DNA of 64,000 nt from contig CALNVZ010000649.1 in NCBI GenBank assembly GCA_940671915.1, positions 6,029,119 to 6,093,118 on the forward strand, read 5' to 3'. The translations under genes and the position numbers were made by a program. Shown piece after piece: positions 11,568 to 21,722 of this stretch. Every line of letters begins with the position of its first letter. Position 1 is the stretch's first letter. The stretch comes from Paracentrotus lividus (lineage: Eukaryota; Echinodermata; Echinoidea; Camarodonta; Echinidae). Below the pieces are notes generated by a model. The model saw nothing but the letters and a program-made list of their open reading frames with translations, was not told where the DNA came from and did no database searches.

Positions 11568-13026
11568 GCTGTATGGAATGGGACGTGTAAATATAAGTGA
11601 GATACGGATGCAAACGGTAGGTATGGGAAAATATATGTTACAACTGAAATATATTTAGGCAATCAATGTCTGAGTAACACACTATTGCTCTCTATAATGC
11701 CTCCATGCTCTGTGGATCCATAAACGCATATGACACTACTGACAGGCAAAAAAAAAAAAACACGATAGAACGATTAATAGATCTATGCATTCGTAACTAC
11801 GGCGAATGACGAAAGAAACCCAATTTAAATTATTTTGGTTTTTATAAATAACACCGTGTAAAATGTGCTATGAAAATAAAACGAGGCCGGGGTAAAACTA
11901 AGACCGAGCTTTTTCGACACGCTTTGCCGAGAGCAGCCCATCCGTGTTTAGTACATGATTGATATGGGGACTCCTTTTTATGATAAACATTATCCCCTAT
12001 ATTTTAATGATTCACGTATGATCTCCTTTTGACCTATTCACTGGAAGATAAAAATGGATATCTTGCATTTTCAAAGGTTGGGAACGGATGGAGCACATTT
12101 ATTTTGCATAGATCATCGAAAGTCTATAGAAAAAGCAAGCATTGTCGAAATTTTCTGACTGTCTTATTTCTGTATTTCAGTCATTATCGCAATATCAAAA
12201 CTGTTTTCTGGGTACACTATAAATAAAGGTGATAGCGACTACATTGTTTTTGTTTGGTTATTGATTGGGTATTTTCCCTATTTTGGAAACCTCATGAGTC
12301 ATAACCGTGATAAAGATACAAGTAAAACAATCCTGCTTAATATCCTAATTACAATACATGCATAATTTATTGATTTAGGGTTCAGGGTAGGGCCGGTTTC
12401 ATCACCCCCTTACACCCACAAGATGCAGAAAAACAATACCACGACTGGTTTAACGGAGGGGGGGGGGGGCTTATCGAGAAAGAAAAATAAAATATATGTC
12501 GGCAAAACTGACAACACTGTTTAATATCAACCAGATATTGGCTACGATCTGAAAAGGTCATAGGCTATACCGTTTTCATGACTATACTGTGCAGAAATAG
12601 AAATGCTTTAATTTACGAAACCACTACAGAGTGCGCATATACCATGAAGCATACACAAAACGTCCATTAGTTTTCCTCTTAATAGGTGGTTCATGACCAT
12701 ATAATGAGGAAATAACTGCGATTTGATTACCGTATGGAACACATGAAATATTACACTCAGTCCCAGGTATGCAATATCTTGTCAGTATTGGCATAAGTTG
12801 CAACATGTGTCCGACCGTATCATATTTGCTTTGATTAATGTGTTTAGCCGCCCAATAACCCGTGAGATACATAATTCCGGGTTTTCATATTGCCATGATA
12901 CTTGATTAGGAATATTCAAAGCAGCCATTCGTATGATGGTGTATATCGCTTGTTTATTACAGTTGTGCTTGGGATCAATTTCATGTACACTTCTCAGATG
13001 AAGCACTGGCATGACTGTATGGTGTA
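11568..13026. other. Unassigned sequence
   Basis: No supportable gene. A 12-base A-run sits near 11750 and a G-run near 12461-12470. A minus-strand frame of 103 codons (12782-13093) runs into the adjacent transposon and has no recognised domain. Confidence 0.45.
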
Positions 13027-13967
13027 GGGGAGACCGGGTATGGAAGTTACACGGGTTAGTTGTTACAGTTCTCAGTGTGCTAAGATGGAACAAGAGAGGA
13101 TGTGCTAACTGGCATCTATATACAACCTACACATAGCTGTGATGAACTGCCGGTCGTGAGGTTTCTTCGTTGTTTTATTAAAAAGTAAATCAACAAAAAC
13201 CATTTTTTAAGGTTCAAAGTAAATTTTTGACAAAAATTGAAATTTGTAATAGCTCTTACAACCGAAGGCACATGATAACAGTCTGGTATTGTAAATATAG
13301 TACATGTATGTCACTAATATACCCCCTAGCCATGCCCTGTAATTCTGCCTAATGACTGTGCTACAGTTGATTTCTGTGTGTAAAATCACCCATGGGGTAG
13401 GTTGTTACAACAACTATACCCCATGTTGATGTAACAACTTACCCCAATTACATTACATATGTAAAATCACATTTTGTCTCAATTTTCAGGTGTTAATAAA
13501 CCCCATGTTGATGTAACAACTTACCCCAATTACATTACATATGTAAAATCACATTTTGTCTTAATTTTCAGGTGTTAATATTTTTATTTTTCTATTATTA
13601 CTTTTGTCTATTCTAGAGCTCTACTTGATCTACTGTTAACGATGTCAAGAAACTGGAAAGTTGAAATTAAAGTATGGTATAAGAGATTTATACATTGTCA
13701 ACTTACCCCTTATGTTTACATATTGTAACAATTGACCCCGTATGGTGTAACAACCTACCCCGTATATGGGGTAGGTTGTTACAAAAAAATGTCTTCACTA
13801 ATTAAGCTGCATTTAATTAGTGTTTACATGTTTTCAAGTTTTATATGCCTCAGGTTTTAGCCAACATAATAGGCTAACTACAGACCCAATAAGGAGTGCG
13901 TGAGTTCTTTCATTAGAATTATCTGGCCCAAAATGTGAATTTTGTAACGTCCATACCCGGTCTCCCC
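13027..13967. mobile_element. TA-flanked TIR element (941 bp, non-autonomous)
   Basis: The ends are inverted copies: GGGGAGACCGGGTATGGAAG then TTACAC at the left, and GTAACGTCCATACCCGG then TCTCCCC at the right. TA lies directly outside both ends (13025-13026 and 13968-13969), as produced by Tc1/mariner-type and some other superfamilies. Inside, GGGGTAGGTTGTTACA and its reverse complement recur several times (about 13393, 13425, 13505, 13735, 13765), again like multiple transposase-binding sites. No transposase frame was seen. Confidence 0.8.
13419..13580. repeat. 82-bp tandem duplication inside the TIR element
   Basis: The unit beginning CCCCATGTTGATGTAACAAC and ending TTCAGGTGTTAATA occurs at 13419 and again at 13501 with one clear substitution (GTCTC versus GTCTT). 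The near identity suggests a recent slippage or unequal-exchange event within an otherwise older element. Confidence 0.95.
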
Positions 13968-14912
13968 TACTATTCATTTATGGAACGTAATTATTATCTA
14001 TACCAGTTATTATCTATACCAGTTTTTACTTTACTACTGCTTTTGTGGTCGGTGTCTATATTATAGAGCAGCCTACACCATGCGGTCAGTGGGTGAATTA
14101 AGGTGTTCCAGATACCACATACCTTCACCGGGGTTTGGAGAGGCAACAGTAGATAAATTGCCTGACATATAGGCAGAGATTCGATCACCAAACTCCCGAA
14201 TTTTTTTTATCCCGACATCTCTATACGTATACGTCACAATTTGCAGAAAATCCTTAACGTATTCGATCTATTGATCATTGCACAATAATGAATTAGGCGG
14301 AAACTTTCATATTACCATACGCATCAATTCTCCCAAAAAACAAGTAAATGTGATAAATATTCCCAACGATTTTCCCCTACTTTAAGTGTTTCCGTCAAGA
14401 TTCTTGCTATCAAATAATCGACATTAAGAAATAACCCTAGTCCTTTGCTAACTTGGGAGATGTTGTCGAGGGAGCTTCGCCACAAGCAAAAGACAGATTA
14501 AAGTAGATAGAGACACAGATAGACGAGGAAAGTAGGAGGACCGAGAATGAGGAGGGGGGGCGAAGGGGAGGATGGAGAGAAAGAGAGAGAGAGAGGGGGG
14601 GGAGACGGGAGAAGAGAGATAGACGAATGCCGAGCCCCTGGACGGCAGATGGCCAAGTCTGGATCCAGCTTGACGTACTTGCGGATGAAAGAATCAACAA
14701 TACTAATCTAGTATGGATCGGTTTTTCCGCCACATTTTGTGGCCTGGAATAATGTTTAAATGAAAATGTCAACGGTGTTTCCGCTTGTAAAATTGCTGAA
14801 TGATTTGTATGTTCTATGACAAAAAAGAAAGGGGATCGAGGTATTCATGTACCTCTATTTATGTTTAACTGTATGTTCTGTTCGCAGATAAAATACCCTC
14901 CCCCTCTCCCGT
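13968..14912. other. Unassigned sequence with a purine-rich tract at 14520-14625
   Basis: The tract at about 14520-14625 is an interrupted GA/G-rich microsatellite (GGAGGGGGGG, AGAGAGAGAGAG). The 111-codon minus-strand frame that covers it is serine/leucine-rich because of the repeat. No other feature was recognised. Confidence 0.5.
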
Positions 14913-15395
14913 GTTCACCCTGGAATTTTATTGGTCTTAAAAAATGAAGAAAAATAATAGAAAAATATAAGTGAAAGTTTGAAGAAAATCGACCAAAAAA
15001 TAGCAAAGTTATGAATATGTAAAGTTTTGATTCTGTGACGTCACGTGCGAGCAGCTCTCCCATTGGTTGTGTATGTAAATTCCATAAATTTGTCTTTTTG
15101 TCATGGTTCTTGATACAGGAATGGGTCAATTGAATATAGTCATGTATATGAACATATGTTTGATGGTATATCGACCGCACAGGTGACATAATTATTTTCT
15201 TCTGAAAAAAAATGACATTTTATGGAATTTACACTACATAACACATAGGAGATCTGCTCGCATGTGACGTCACAGAATCAAAATTTTGAATATTCATAAC
15301 TTCATCATATTTTGGTCGATTTTCCCCAAACCTTCACTCATATTTTTCTTTTATTTTTCTGCATTTTTTAAGACCAATAAAATTCCAGGGTGAAC
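14913..15395. mobile_element. Foldback element with long (about 175 bp) inverted arms
   Basis: The left arm starts GTTCACCCTGGAATTTTATT and continues through TTGGTCTTAAAAAATGAAG, GAAAATCGACCAAAA, GTTATGAATAT, TTTTGATTCTGTGACGTCAC and GAGCAG to about 15087. The right arm (about 15220-15395) repeats this in inverse order, ending AATTCCAGGGTGAAC. The arms differ by scattered substitutions and small indels. A roughly 130-bp spacer lies between them. Each arm carries a TGACGTCA site. No coding capacity. Confidence 0.9.
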
Positions 15396-17045
15396 TTCCC
15401 CTTTAAAAGGACACAAGAGGAACAACCCGCTGTTTGTCTCATATGAGAATCACACATTAAAATACCTGTCAATACTGCAACTTCAAAGAAAATTGTCTGC
15501 TGCGCCCATTTATTTTCAAACTTGCCGCCCTTGGCCCTCTGTTCCAAAATACCGGATTCACGGCTAGCCCCCACCATGAAACCAGGGCCTGGATAGACAC
15601 ATCTGGAGTGGTTTGAATAGGTGGACCAGACCACAGGATGGCGAACAGACAAACTTGCAACACTTATTCTTATGATTGCCATGAAAAATTCGAAAAAAAG
15701 AGTAGCTATGTAGCAAATTAGTCACCTCTACACAGCGTCCGGCAGGTACATTGAAATACAAATTGAAAATAAGCAGCGGAAAACAGCGTATAGACATGGT
15801 AGATGTCCAGCGAATACACAGTATTGTTCCAGAATACTGAACGTACGAGTAACGTCCGTTGACGCACACCCAGCGTAAAACAACGTATTTGCCAAAATTT
15901 GTAATTTGTTGATACGTTGGTCTTTTGTGGGAGTACTGTGACTGGGCCTTAAAAAACACCTACACCGATACGAAGTAAACACTCTAGATAAAGCTATAAT
16001 AAATAATATTCTATTATAACGTTATTTCATACCTCCTACGTTTGGCTAATATTTGTCCGTACGTGACAATTACTCTCCATAACAATATGGACCTACTTTA
16101 CTGTATAACATGTATTTTAAAGTGTAAGGTTTCTCCATATAATATGCTCAATGTGACACTCTTCGAAATATAGGCTATATTTCGAAAAATGGGGAATTTT
16201 AAAATAATTCTCGAGTTTCGCTATGTCTGTCCTAAATATCGCGGACCATTACCATCTTTGCTCTTGTTTTTAATGTCCTCGGTAAAATAAAGGTGACGAC
16301 AACAGCCAGAGGAGATGCGTTTTGTAATATTCATATACTAGTCACTGCAGAATGTCAAAGTAAATAATTGGTCCATTTCCTTTATCAAATTGCTTGCATA
16401 GCTCTCTCACTCGCCTTTACCGTTTTTTTTTTCTCGTACAGACCACGAGTATAGTAGTTAAGGTTTGGATGTCACTGACAAATTACCCTGCGAGATCAAT
16501 TTATAGAAAGTAGGAGTAGCTCACTGTATCAATGTACGTGTGCTTTTGGTTTCGTCCTTCAAAGGCACTTAATATCTGAATGGTAGTGTTGCATTATACA
16601 CGGCATGGGCACTTACTATAACATGATTTCAGTCATGGTTTGTATGTTGAACAGGGATACATTTGCCTTGTAATGTATTTGGAATTTGTACATTTAAAAT
16701 AACAATAACAACAAATGTTGATTTTTTTTTTTAAATCAAGTTTATAGTCACAACAACGGTTACCCAAAAGAACCTTGCCACATCCCTACAATTAAAAAAC
16801 AAAAACAAGGAAAAGTTCTCTAAACGTATAGCTTTATTTAAAGATGTAAAAACAAGTTACCCTGATACCTACATTTTTGACAGTTTAAAACATATCAAAT
16901 ACCACTTTTTCGAATTTCTAATTTAAGATTTTTCTTTAAACCACGCATTTCACTATTCGTTTAAATAAATAATGAATTGCTTTGTTCAATTATGAATTCT
17001 GTTCGATGGCCCTAGCGATAAAAAAAAAAGTATAGTTTCAGTCAT
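15396..17045. other. Unassigned sequence with overlapping minus-strand open frames
   Basis: Between 15368 and 15982 the minus strand is unusually open in more than one frame (up to 131 codons). One frame starts with a hydrophobic stretch at about 15799 (MSIRCFPLLIFNLYF) that could be a signal peptide. A second passes through tryptophan-rich text at about 15560-15660. I found no convincing acceptor and donor pair that joins them and no recognised domain, so no gene is called. A perfect 25-bp palindrome lies at 16162-16186. Confidence 0.35.
16162..16186. repeat. Perfect 25-bp palindrome
   Basis: TTCGAAATATAG at 16162-16173 is the exact reverse complement of 16175-16186, with one G between. It could be a small cruciform or hairpin, or a regulatory dyad. 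Confidence 0.85.
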
Positions 17046-17117
17046 GGCATGTGATCTAGTGGTTAGGTCACTACACTGTGAATCATTAGGTACGAGGTTC
17101 AAATGTCTGTCACAGCA
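17045..17117 (+). mobile_element. tRNA-derived SINE head or tRNA relic
   Basis: TGATCTAGTGG at about 17052-17062 resembles the polymerase III A box, and GGTTCAAAT at about 17096 resembles the B box, with spacing close to that of a tRNA. The ends do not pair into an acceptor stem, so this is not an intact tRNA. No clear tail or target duplication was identified. If the gene of the exon at 17217-17515 continues downstream on the minus strand, this lies in its intron, in the opposite orientation. Confidence 0.5.
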
Positions 17118-17216
17118 CTATCAAATTGACATGTGTCATACAAGATAAATGCATTATTTTATTAACTTCTTGTAGTCTAATAACGATCTGTGATCAATGA
17201 AGACGGCCTGACATAC

Positions 17217-17515
17217 CTTTGTGCCCGACGCCGAACCTGCGGACTCAGATCGGACACGTCGCGGAAACTCGACAACCGATTCTCAGGCAGTGACTCCGCC
17301 GACAACTTCATCATGTCAATATCCTCGCTTTCCCGGAGCTGTTTGTGGATATTCTTGTCAAAACGGATTCCTCCTCCACCGCCTCCACTTGCCCCACTGT
17401 ACAAAGGGCTAGTCATTTCGATGCGGTTGCCCGAACCATTACTACCCAGGGCCGAAAGCGGTCGGGCTAGCGGACTAACCACACACTCTCTGCGTTTATG
17501 CAGAAAATAATTCAT
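17217..17515 (-). CDS. First coding exon of an unrecognised host gene
   Basis: This is the only host coding segment in the window supported by several independent signals. The minus-strand ATG at 17515 opens 99 codons plus two bases, ending at 17217 with AAG|GTATGT, a consensus splice donor; the split arginine codon puts the intron in phase 2. An in-frame TAA lies ten codons upstream of the ATG, which fixes the start. The peptide begins MNYFLHKRRECVVSPLARPL, has a six-glycine run (residues about 44-49), then an acidic/basic segment (about 54-80), and closes with a basic cluster RRRAQ. It has no membrane segment, signal peptide or known domain, so it looks like a disordered cytoplasmic or nuclear N-terminus. 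GC content is clearly higher than in the surroundings. No further exon was identified at lower coordinates, so the next intron would be long. The protein is not recognised. If the donor is not used, the frame simply ends at 17177. Confidence 0.6.
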
Positions 17516-17614
17516 TATGGTAAACCCAAGGTGTGTTCTCAGAGATTATATCCAAATTATTCACAAGGATGAAATTGAACTGTCAAATCTTAATGCTCAT
17601 CCTCATCATCTAAT
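17516..17614 (-). other. Putative 5' UTR part of the exon, with splice acceptor
   Basis: On the minus strand the text TTGCTTTCCTTGTCACAG ends at 17615, giving a good polypyrimidine tract and AG acceptor. The exon would then run from 17614 down into the coding part, so a non-coding exon should lie further up (above 17615). A short upstream frame (ATGATGAGGATG..TGA, eight codons) sits in this leader and might damp translation (inference). Confidence 0.45.
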
Positions 17615-19357
17615 CTGTGACAAGGAAAGCAATTATACTCATATAATTATTTGACGGTGGAAAAGAGTAGCAAAATCCCTCACAGTCTAGTCATTCAAAT
17701 ACTGGTATTTCAATTGATGTCCTCATTCTCTGTTTCGTAAATGTTGACAATATAAAATGGCTGGATGTCTTTGCATTTTCATATAGTAAACTGATTGCAT
17801 TTGGAGTCCTACAAAAATCTCTTATTTTTATCGCATAAAATCCAAACATCCGTGGGTTTAATTATTTTAGAACGTCACAGAACTAATGGAATACAACGCA
17901 CCAATCAACTAGAACAAATTTAACATATAGAGACAACGATGTTTTCATCATTTCCTTAAATCTAGTAGCCGAGAGCGAATTTTCAATGCAAGTCGATCAC
18001 AACACAAAATAGTTCAAAATTTCCTGTTTTAGTGAAAGTGTGAATAAAAAACAGCGAGCGACATAGGACAGTAGGAGATAAACTAACGACAGGACGAAAA
18101 GCTAATCCAATTCATTTGCATGACACAGCTCCCTGTAGTGCCCAAGACAATAAATAAAAGCGAGGTTTGGAGAACTGTCGAAACTGAAAGATCTAAATTG
18201 ATAGGCTGCACGCCGATAAATCCAGTAGGGTTCCAGCTGAAGTTAGAAAGAGAAGATAAATCCAAAACACAGCGTATTTCCTGTCTTAGGACATCCTTAT
18301 GAAACAAAACAAGTAAGAAGGTGAGATAACAGCAGACAATCTGCCCTCACAGCGGGGGAAGTTGAGTCACCTCTGCGGGGTCAGTTAAGTTTTCCCGCCC
18401 TTTGCAAGGATAAAAGAGTTACTCCAGGTCTCCAATCCGCATGGAGCCTCGGTGGTGCTCATAAAGCCATCTAGAGTAAGCCGTATTGGATCGTACTATA
18501 TTAATAACGATCCACTGTAGATGATGGCTCACCCGCGCAGTTGAACTATTGAAATAAAGCTAGTTAAATCGTGTGCGGAGCTTTTGCGACTCAAGATCCG
18601 ATACCACCAGGCCCTGGCGATCGCGATAGCTCTCCGGTAGTTACAAAGAACCTCTGTATCTTTCGTTGCACAGGATTTACAGACAAGAGATCCATTCAGC
18701 GCGCGTTCAGGTAGACGAATTATCATTACACACGCGATGTGATGATGCCCGAATGAGGAAGAAAAAAAGTGATGGAAATTACTGCAGTCGTAGGAGGCGA
18801 CATTTCACTTTAAGCCACTCCGTCGGTGAGGAGATTTATGACGTCATACTGTCAAGGTTGACTGAAAATGAGAGCCATGATGTCCCCGCTTGATTAGTTA
18901 CAGCTACTGATTTCCATCAATGCGGCTAAACCACCGTCAAGAAAATAATCCCCGATTGTTTAAATATTCATTAACGTCGACTTAAAAACGTACAAGAAAA
19001 TAACTTAAAAATAATACTTAATTGGGAATTAAAAATACAAAAACAAATTCAAAAATATTTTTCTTAACTGAAGGTTATTTGCTTGTTTTCATCTAAATTC
19101 ATAAGTTCTAAAAGAAAAGGGGGACACGACAGTTATTGAAGGTCAGTGTGGTGACCTTAGATCAACAATGTTTGAAGAAACCACCAGTGTGTAATTGCCA
19201 CAACAATCGAAAAATAGAATTGTTTTATAGCACATATTTGCATGAATTTGACAGAGCGGAACGCCTTACGTAGGGAACCACTGGAGCTTGTAGATCATAA
19301 AAATAGCTCATTTATTTTTTGAAAGATAATGTGATGTTTGTCTGTTTATGACACCGA

Positions 19358-19358
<1 letters not shown>
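17615..19358. other. Upstream flank of the host exon; GC-richer island at about 18330-18900
   Basis: No additional exon could be placed. The region around 18330-18900 is richer in GC and CpG than its neighbours and may hold the non-coding first exon and promoter of the minus-strand gene (inference). The 18487-18514 stretch has inverted TGGATCGT/ACGATCCA. Open frames on both strands are short (60-75 codons) and mutually overlapping, and are not called. Confidence 0.4.
18363..18417. promoter_or_regulatory. Possible promoter-proximal motif cluster
   Basis: Within 55 bp are TGAGTCA (18363-18369, an AP-1-type site), TTTCCCGCCC (18391-18400, E2F/GC-box-like on either strand) and GGATAAAAGAG (about 18408-18418, TATA-like on the plus strand). 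It sits about 0.8 kb upstream of the minus-strand exon at 17217-17614. Motif matches alone are weak evidence. Confidence 0.3.

Positions 19359-19396
<38 letters not shown>
19359..19396. repeat. Poly-A tract (38 A)
   Basis: Uninterrupted run of A. There is no recognisable retroposed body next to it. Confidence 0.95.
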
Positions 19397-19398
<2 letters not shown>

Positions 19399-20254
19399 GA
19401 TCCCAGGCGATAACAGAATGCTTTTAGGGATGGGTGCAATCTGTCACCAATTAACCTCTGGCTAGCTTTCTGTTGTATGTATAATTCATCTCAGGTGAAA
19501 TCGAAAAAGTCAAATATTGACAACCACCACAAAATGTTCCTAATTATGAAGTCAGGTTAGGAATTAAAACAACGCAAAATTGCGGCATGATTCCACCATT
19601 ATAAAACGAACACAGGGGGGGGGGGGCTTTTTTCAGCAAACGTGTACAAAAATGCAAAAATGACCATACATATGTGATTTTTAGCCGGTTCAGCCCCCCC
19701 CCCCCCCCCCCCCACTTTCGGTTCAGCCCCTCCACTTTCAAAAACGCTCCGCGGCCCCTGGAACATAACAAAGATGTTGCTATGGCAACTGGATTATTTT
19801 ACAGGGGTAATTTGCCTCAGGCAAAGTCGACTATAATAATATCAGAAAGACTAAGAAATGACAAGAAAATCACATTTCTAAGAATTACTTTTTATCTAAC
19901 TTCACAGACAGGAAAAAAAACACATAAGCATACTAAATATTGTACAGTCCTTTATGAAAAAGTAAATTGTGTTAAAAGGTGAATTTCGTTAGAAAAAATT
20001 AGGTTCATATTTTATTTTTCCAGAAACGAGTATCTATAGCTGATTAAATATCTCAACATTGATCAAAAGTGAATTTAATTCCTTTTGCAATGAAAATCTT
20101 TATAATGTGGAGACTAAAAATTTGGCAAAAACAAAGCCTTTTGGTCTATAATCTGTTCGTCTGAAACCCAATTTGTCTATATGATCATGATGAAAATCGT
20201 TAGATCATTAAAGATAATTATTGAGCATTATAGCTTATATGGTCATTACATTAA
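19397..20254. other. Unassigned sequence with G12 and C20 tracts
   Basis: A G-run (about 19615-19626) and a C-run (19694-19713) flank an 80-bp segment and probably mark an old G/C-ended MITE: text after the C-run reads CACTTTCGGTTCAGCCCCTC, then CGCGGCCCCTGG. The ends could not be paired with confidence. The frames over the runs (glycine- or proline-rich) are artefacts. Confidence 0.4.
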
Positions 20255-20698
20255 AGGTAGTGTCATCCTTTTGCAGGCAAAAATATTAAATTTCTAGTTT
20301 TTGAGAGGATATAGTAATATACCAATGACTATATCTTCCCACAAAATGATTAAGCTCAAATGTTTGTCATTGTATTGCGATTATCAAAATTCATTCCTAT
20401 TTTTTCGAACCTCGAAAAATATACCTTACGGTGCGAACCGCTGACCGTTAGCGCAGAGAATAATGCACGCTGATACGCCGTGTGTATATTGCTGTGTGTG
20501 GTCCGTGCTGCACGCGCTGTAATATCAACGATGTTGATGAAGAGCTGGTCAAGATTGGTAATCAGATTTTCGTTTCATATTACTGATCTAGGCAACCTAT
20601 GACAGTAAGATTGAATAGACAGTATAGGTTGATCATATTTTAAAGTTATGCCAAGTTGCATTAGTTTTCGCAATTTGTGAAAAAGGATGACACTACCT
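20255..20698. mobile_element. TIR element (444 bp), AGGTAGTGTCATCC family
   Basis: The left end AGGTAGTGTCATCCTTTTGC and the right end AAAAAGGATGACACTACCT are inverted copies of about 20 bp. The interior is AT-rich at both sides with a GC/CpG-rich middle (about 20430-20520: GCGAACCGCTGACCGTTAGC, then GCTGCACGCGCTG). No coding capacity, one copy in the window. Confidence 0.8.
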
Positions 20699-21037
20699 AA
20701 CCTTTATTGATAAACAGAATATTGGATTTAAAAAGGGGGATACAGTGAATCAGCAAACAAAAATACAATCAAAATTCCTTTGGAATTAGGAGGCTGGTGT
20801 GGAATAATTGTGTCATATCATATTGGAAAAAAACAAACCCAAACAAACAAACAAACAAACAAAAAACAACCCCCCGAAAAATAGATAAATAAAAAGCGAA
20901 CAAAAACAAAAAGACAGAAAAAGTATTTTATAAAGGCATAATATCTATAGCTGTTAGGCAACTGCACGCTTTAAGTAGTTTGTCACTAATCTCTCTCTCT
21001 AAAAAATAAAAAAATTAAATTAAAAAAATAAAAAAAT
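20699..21037. other. Unassigned A-rich sequence
   Basis: Contains (CAAA)n at about 20835-20865 and A/T-rich simple sequence at about 21001-21036. No gene was seen. Confidence 0.5.
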
Positions 21038-21217
21038 AGTGAAAGTGTTCACTCTTTAAAGGGTGAATATCAGAAAAGAGTGATTAGATTGAAATTCGAG
21101 TGAATTTGTAGTGAAAAGTTTATTCCCACTCATTTTCGAATGAACGAATTTCACTCGAATTTCTTTCTAAATTCACTCTTTCTGAAATTCACTCGGTCAA
21201 GATTGAACCTTTCACTC
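21038..21217. mobile_element. Palindromic MITE built of TTCACTC motifs
   Basis: The left arm (AGTGAAAGTGTTCACTC..GAAAAGAGTGATTAG..GAAATTCGAGTGAATTTG) and the right arm (AATTTCACTCGAATTTC..AAATTCACTCTTTCTGAAATT..AACCTTTCACTC) are inverted copies of about 75-85 bp with some mismatches. The motif TTCACTC/GAGTGAA occurs at least nine times in both orientations. No coding capacity. Confidence 0.75.
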
Positions 21218-21480
21218 GTTTTTAGTTCTTAGATAGTTGAGGTGATGATATAACGACATAATGTGATATAGTCCCTTTAAGGATTGCAGATGTAGAGGTG
21301 TAATTCGGGTAGGGCCACGGCCAATAAAGTCGTGTGTCTTTGTACGTCCATCTATCACGTAAGCCTCTCCCTCCCGCGTATACATTGATCAACGTTCATC
21401 AATGATGTGACGTCACTGTGACGTCAGTCAAGAGAACTATAGGTGGACTTAAGTGTATCACTGAGAAACTCTTGAAATGA
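21218..21480. other. Unassigned sequence
   Basis: Contains TGACGTCACTGTGACGTCAG at about 21409-21428, two CRE-like half-overlapping sites. Otherwise nothing was seen. Confidence 0.4.
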
Positions 21481-21688
21481 GGGTAATCTTGAATGTAAAG
21501 ATGATACAGAGAAAGAGAAAGAGAGAAAGATGAGGAGGGCGTGTAGAAATAGAAACTGACAATAGATCTTAAAGGAAAATGTCGTATGGAAGAGAGACAG
21601 AGCGGAAAGAGGTAACAAGAGAGACAGATAGATAGATCTTAATACGATCCATTGATAGATATATAGATAGAGAGAGATACAAGCGCGT

Positions 21689-21721
<33 letters not shown>

Positions 21722-21722
21722 G
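21481..21722. repeat. GA, GATA and CA microsatellites
   Basis: Interrupted GA (about 21510-21610), GATA (about 21624-21680) and (CA)n from about 21691 to 21721. Serine- and cysteine/valine-rich frames on the minus strand are by-products. Confidence 0.9.

Noticed and set aside
10973..11613. Valine/glycine/tryptophan-rich plus frames and histidine/proline-rich minus frames
   Set aside because: They are translations of the GTG minisatellite.
15368..15982. Overlapping minus-strand frames with a possible signal peptide
   Set aside because: No consistent exon boundaries; more than one frame is open over the same bases, which suggests low stop density and not coding.
17045..17117. Intact tRNA gene
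   Set aside because: A- and B-box-like text is present, but the acceptor stem does not pair; best called a SINE head or relic.
19610..19760. Possible G/C-ended MITE around the G12 and C20 runs
   Set aside because: No convincing pair of inverted termini outside the homopolymers.
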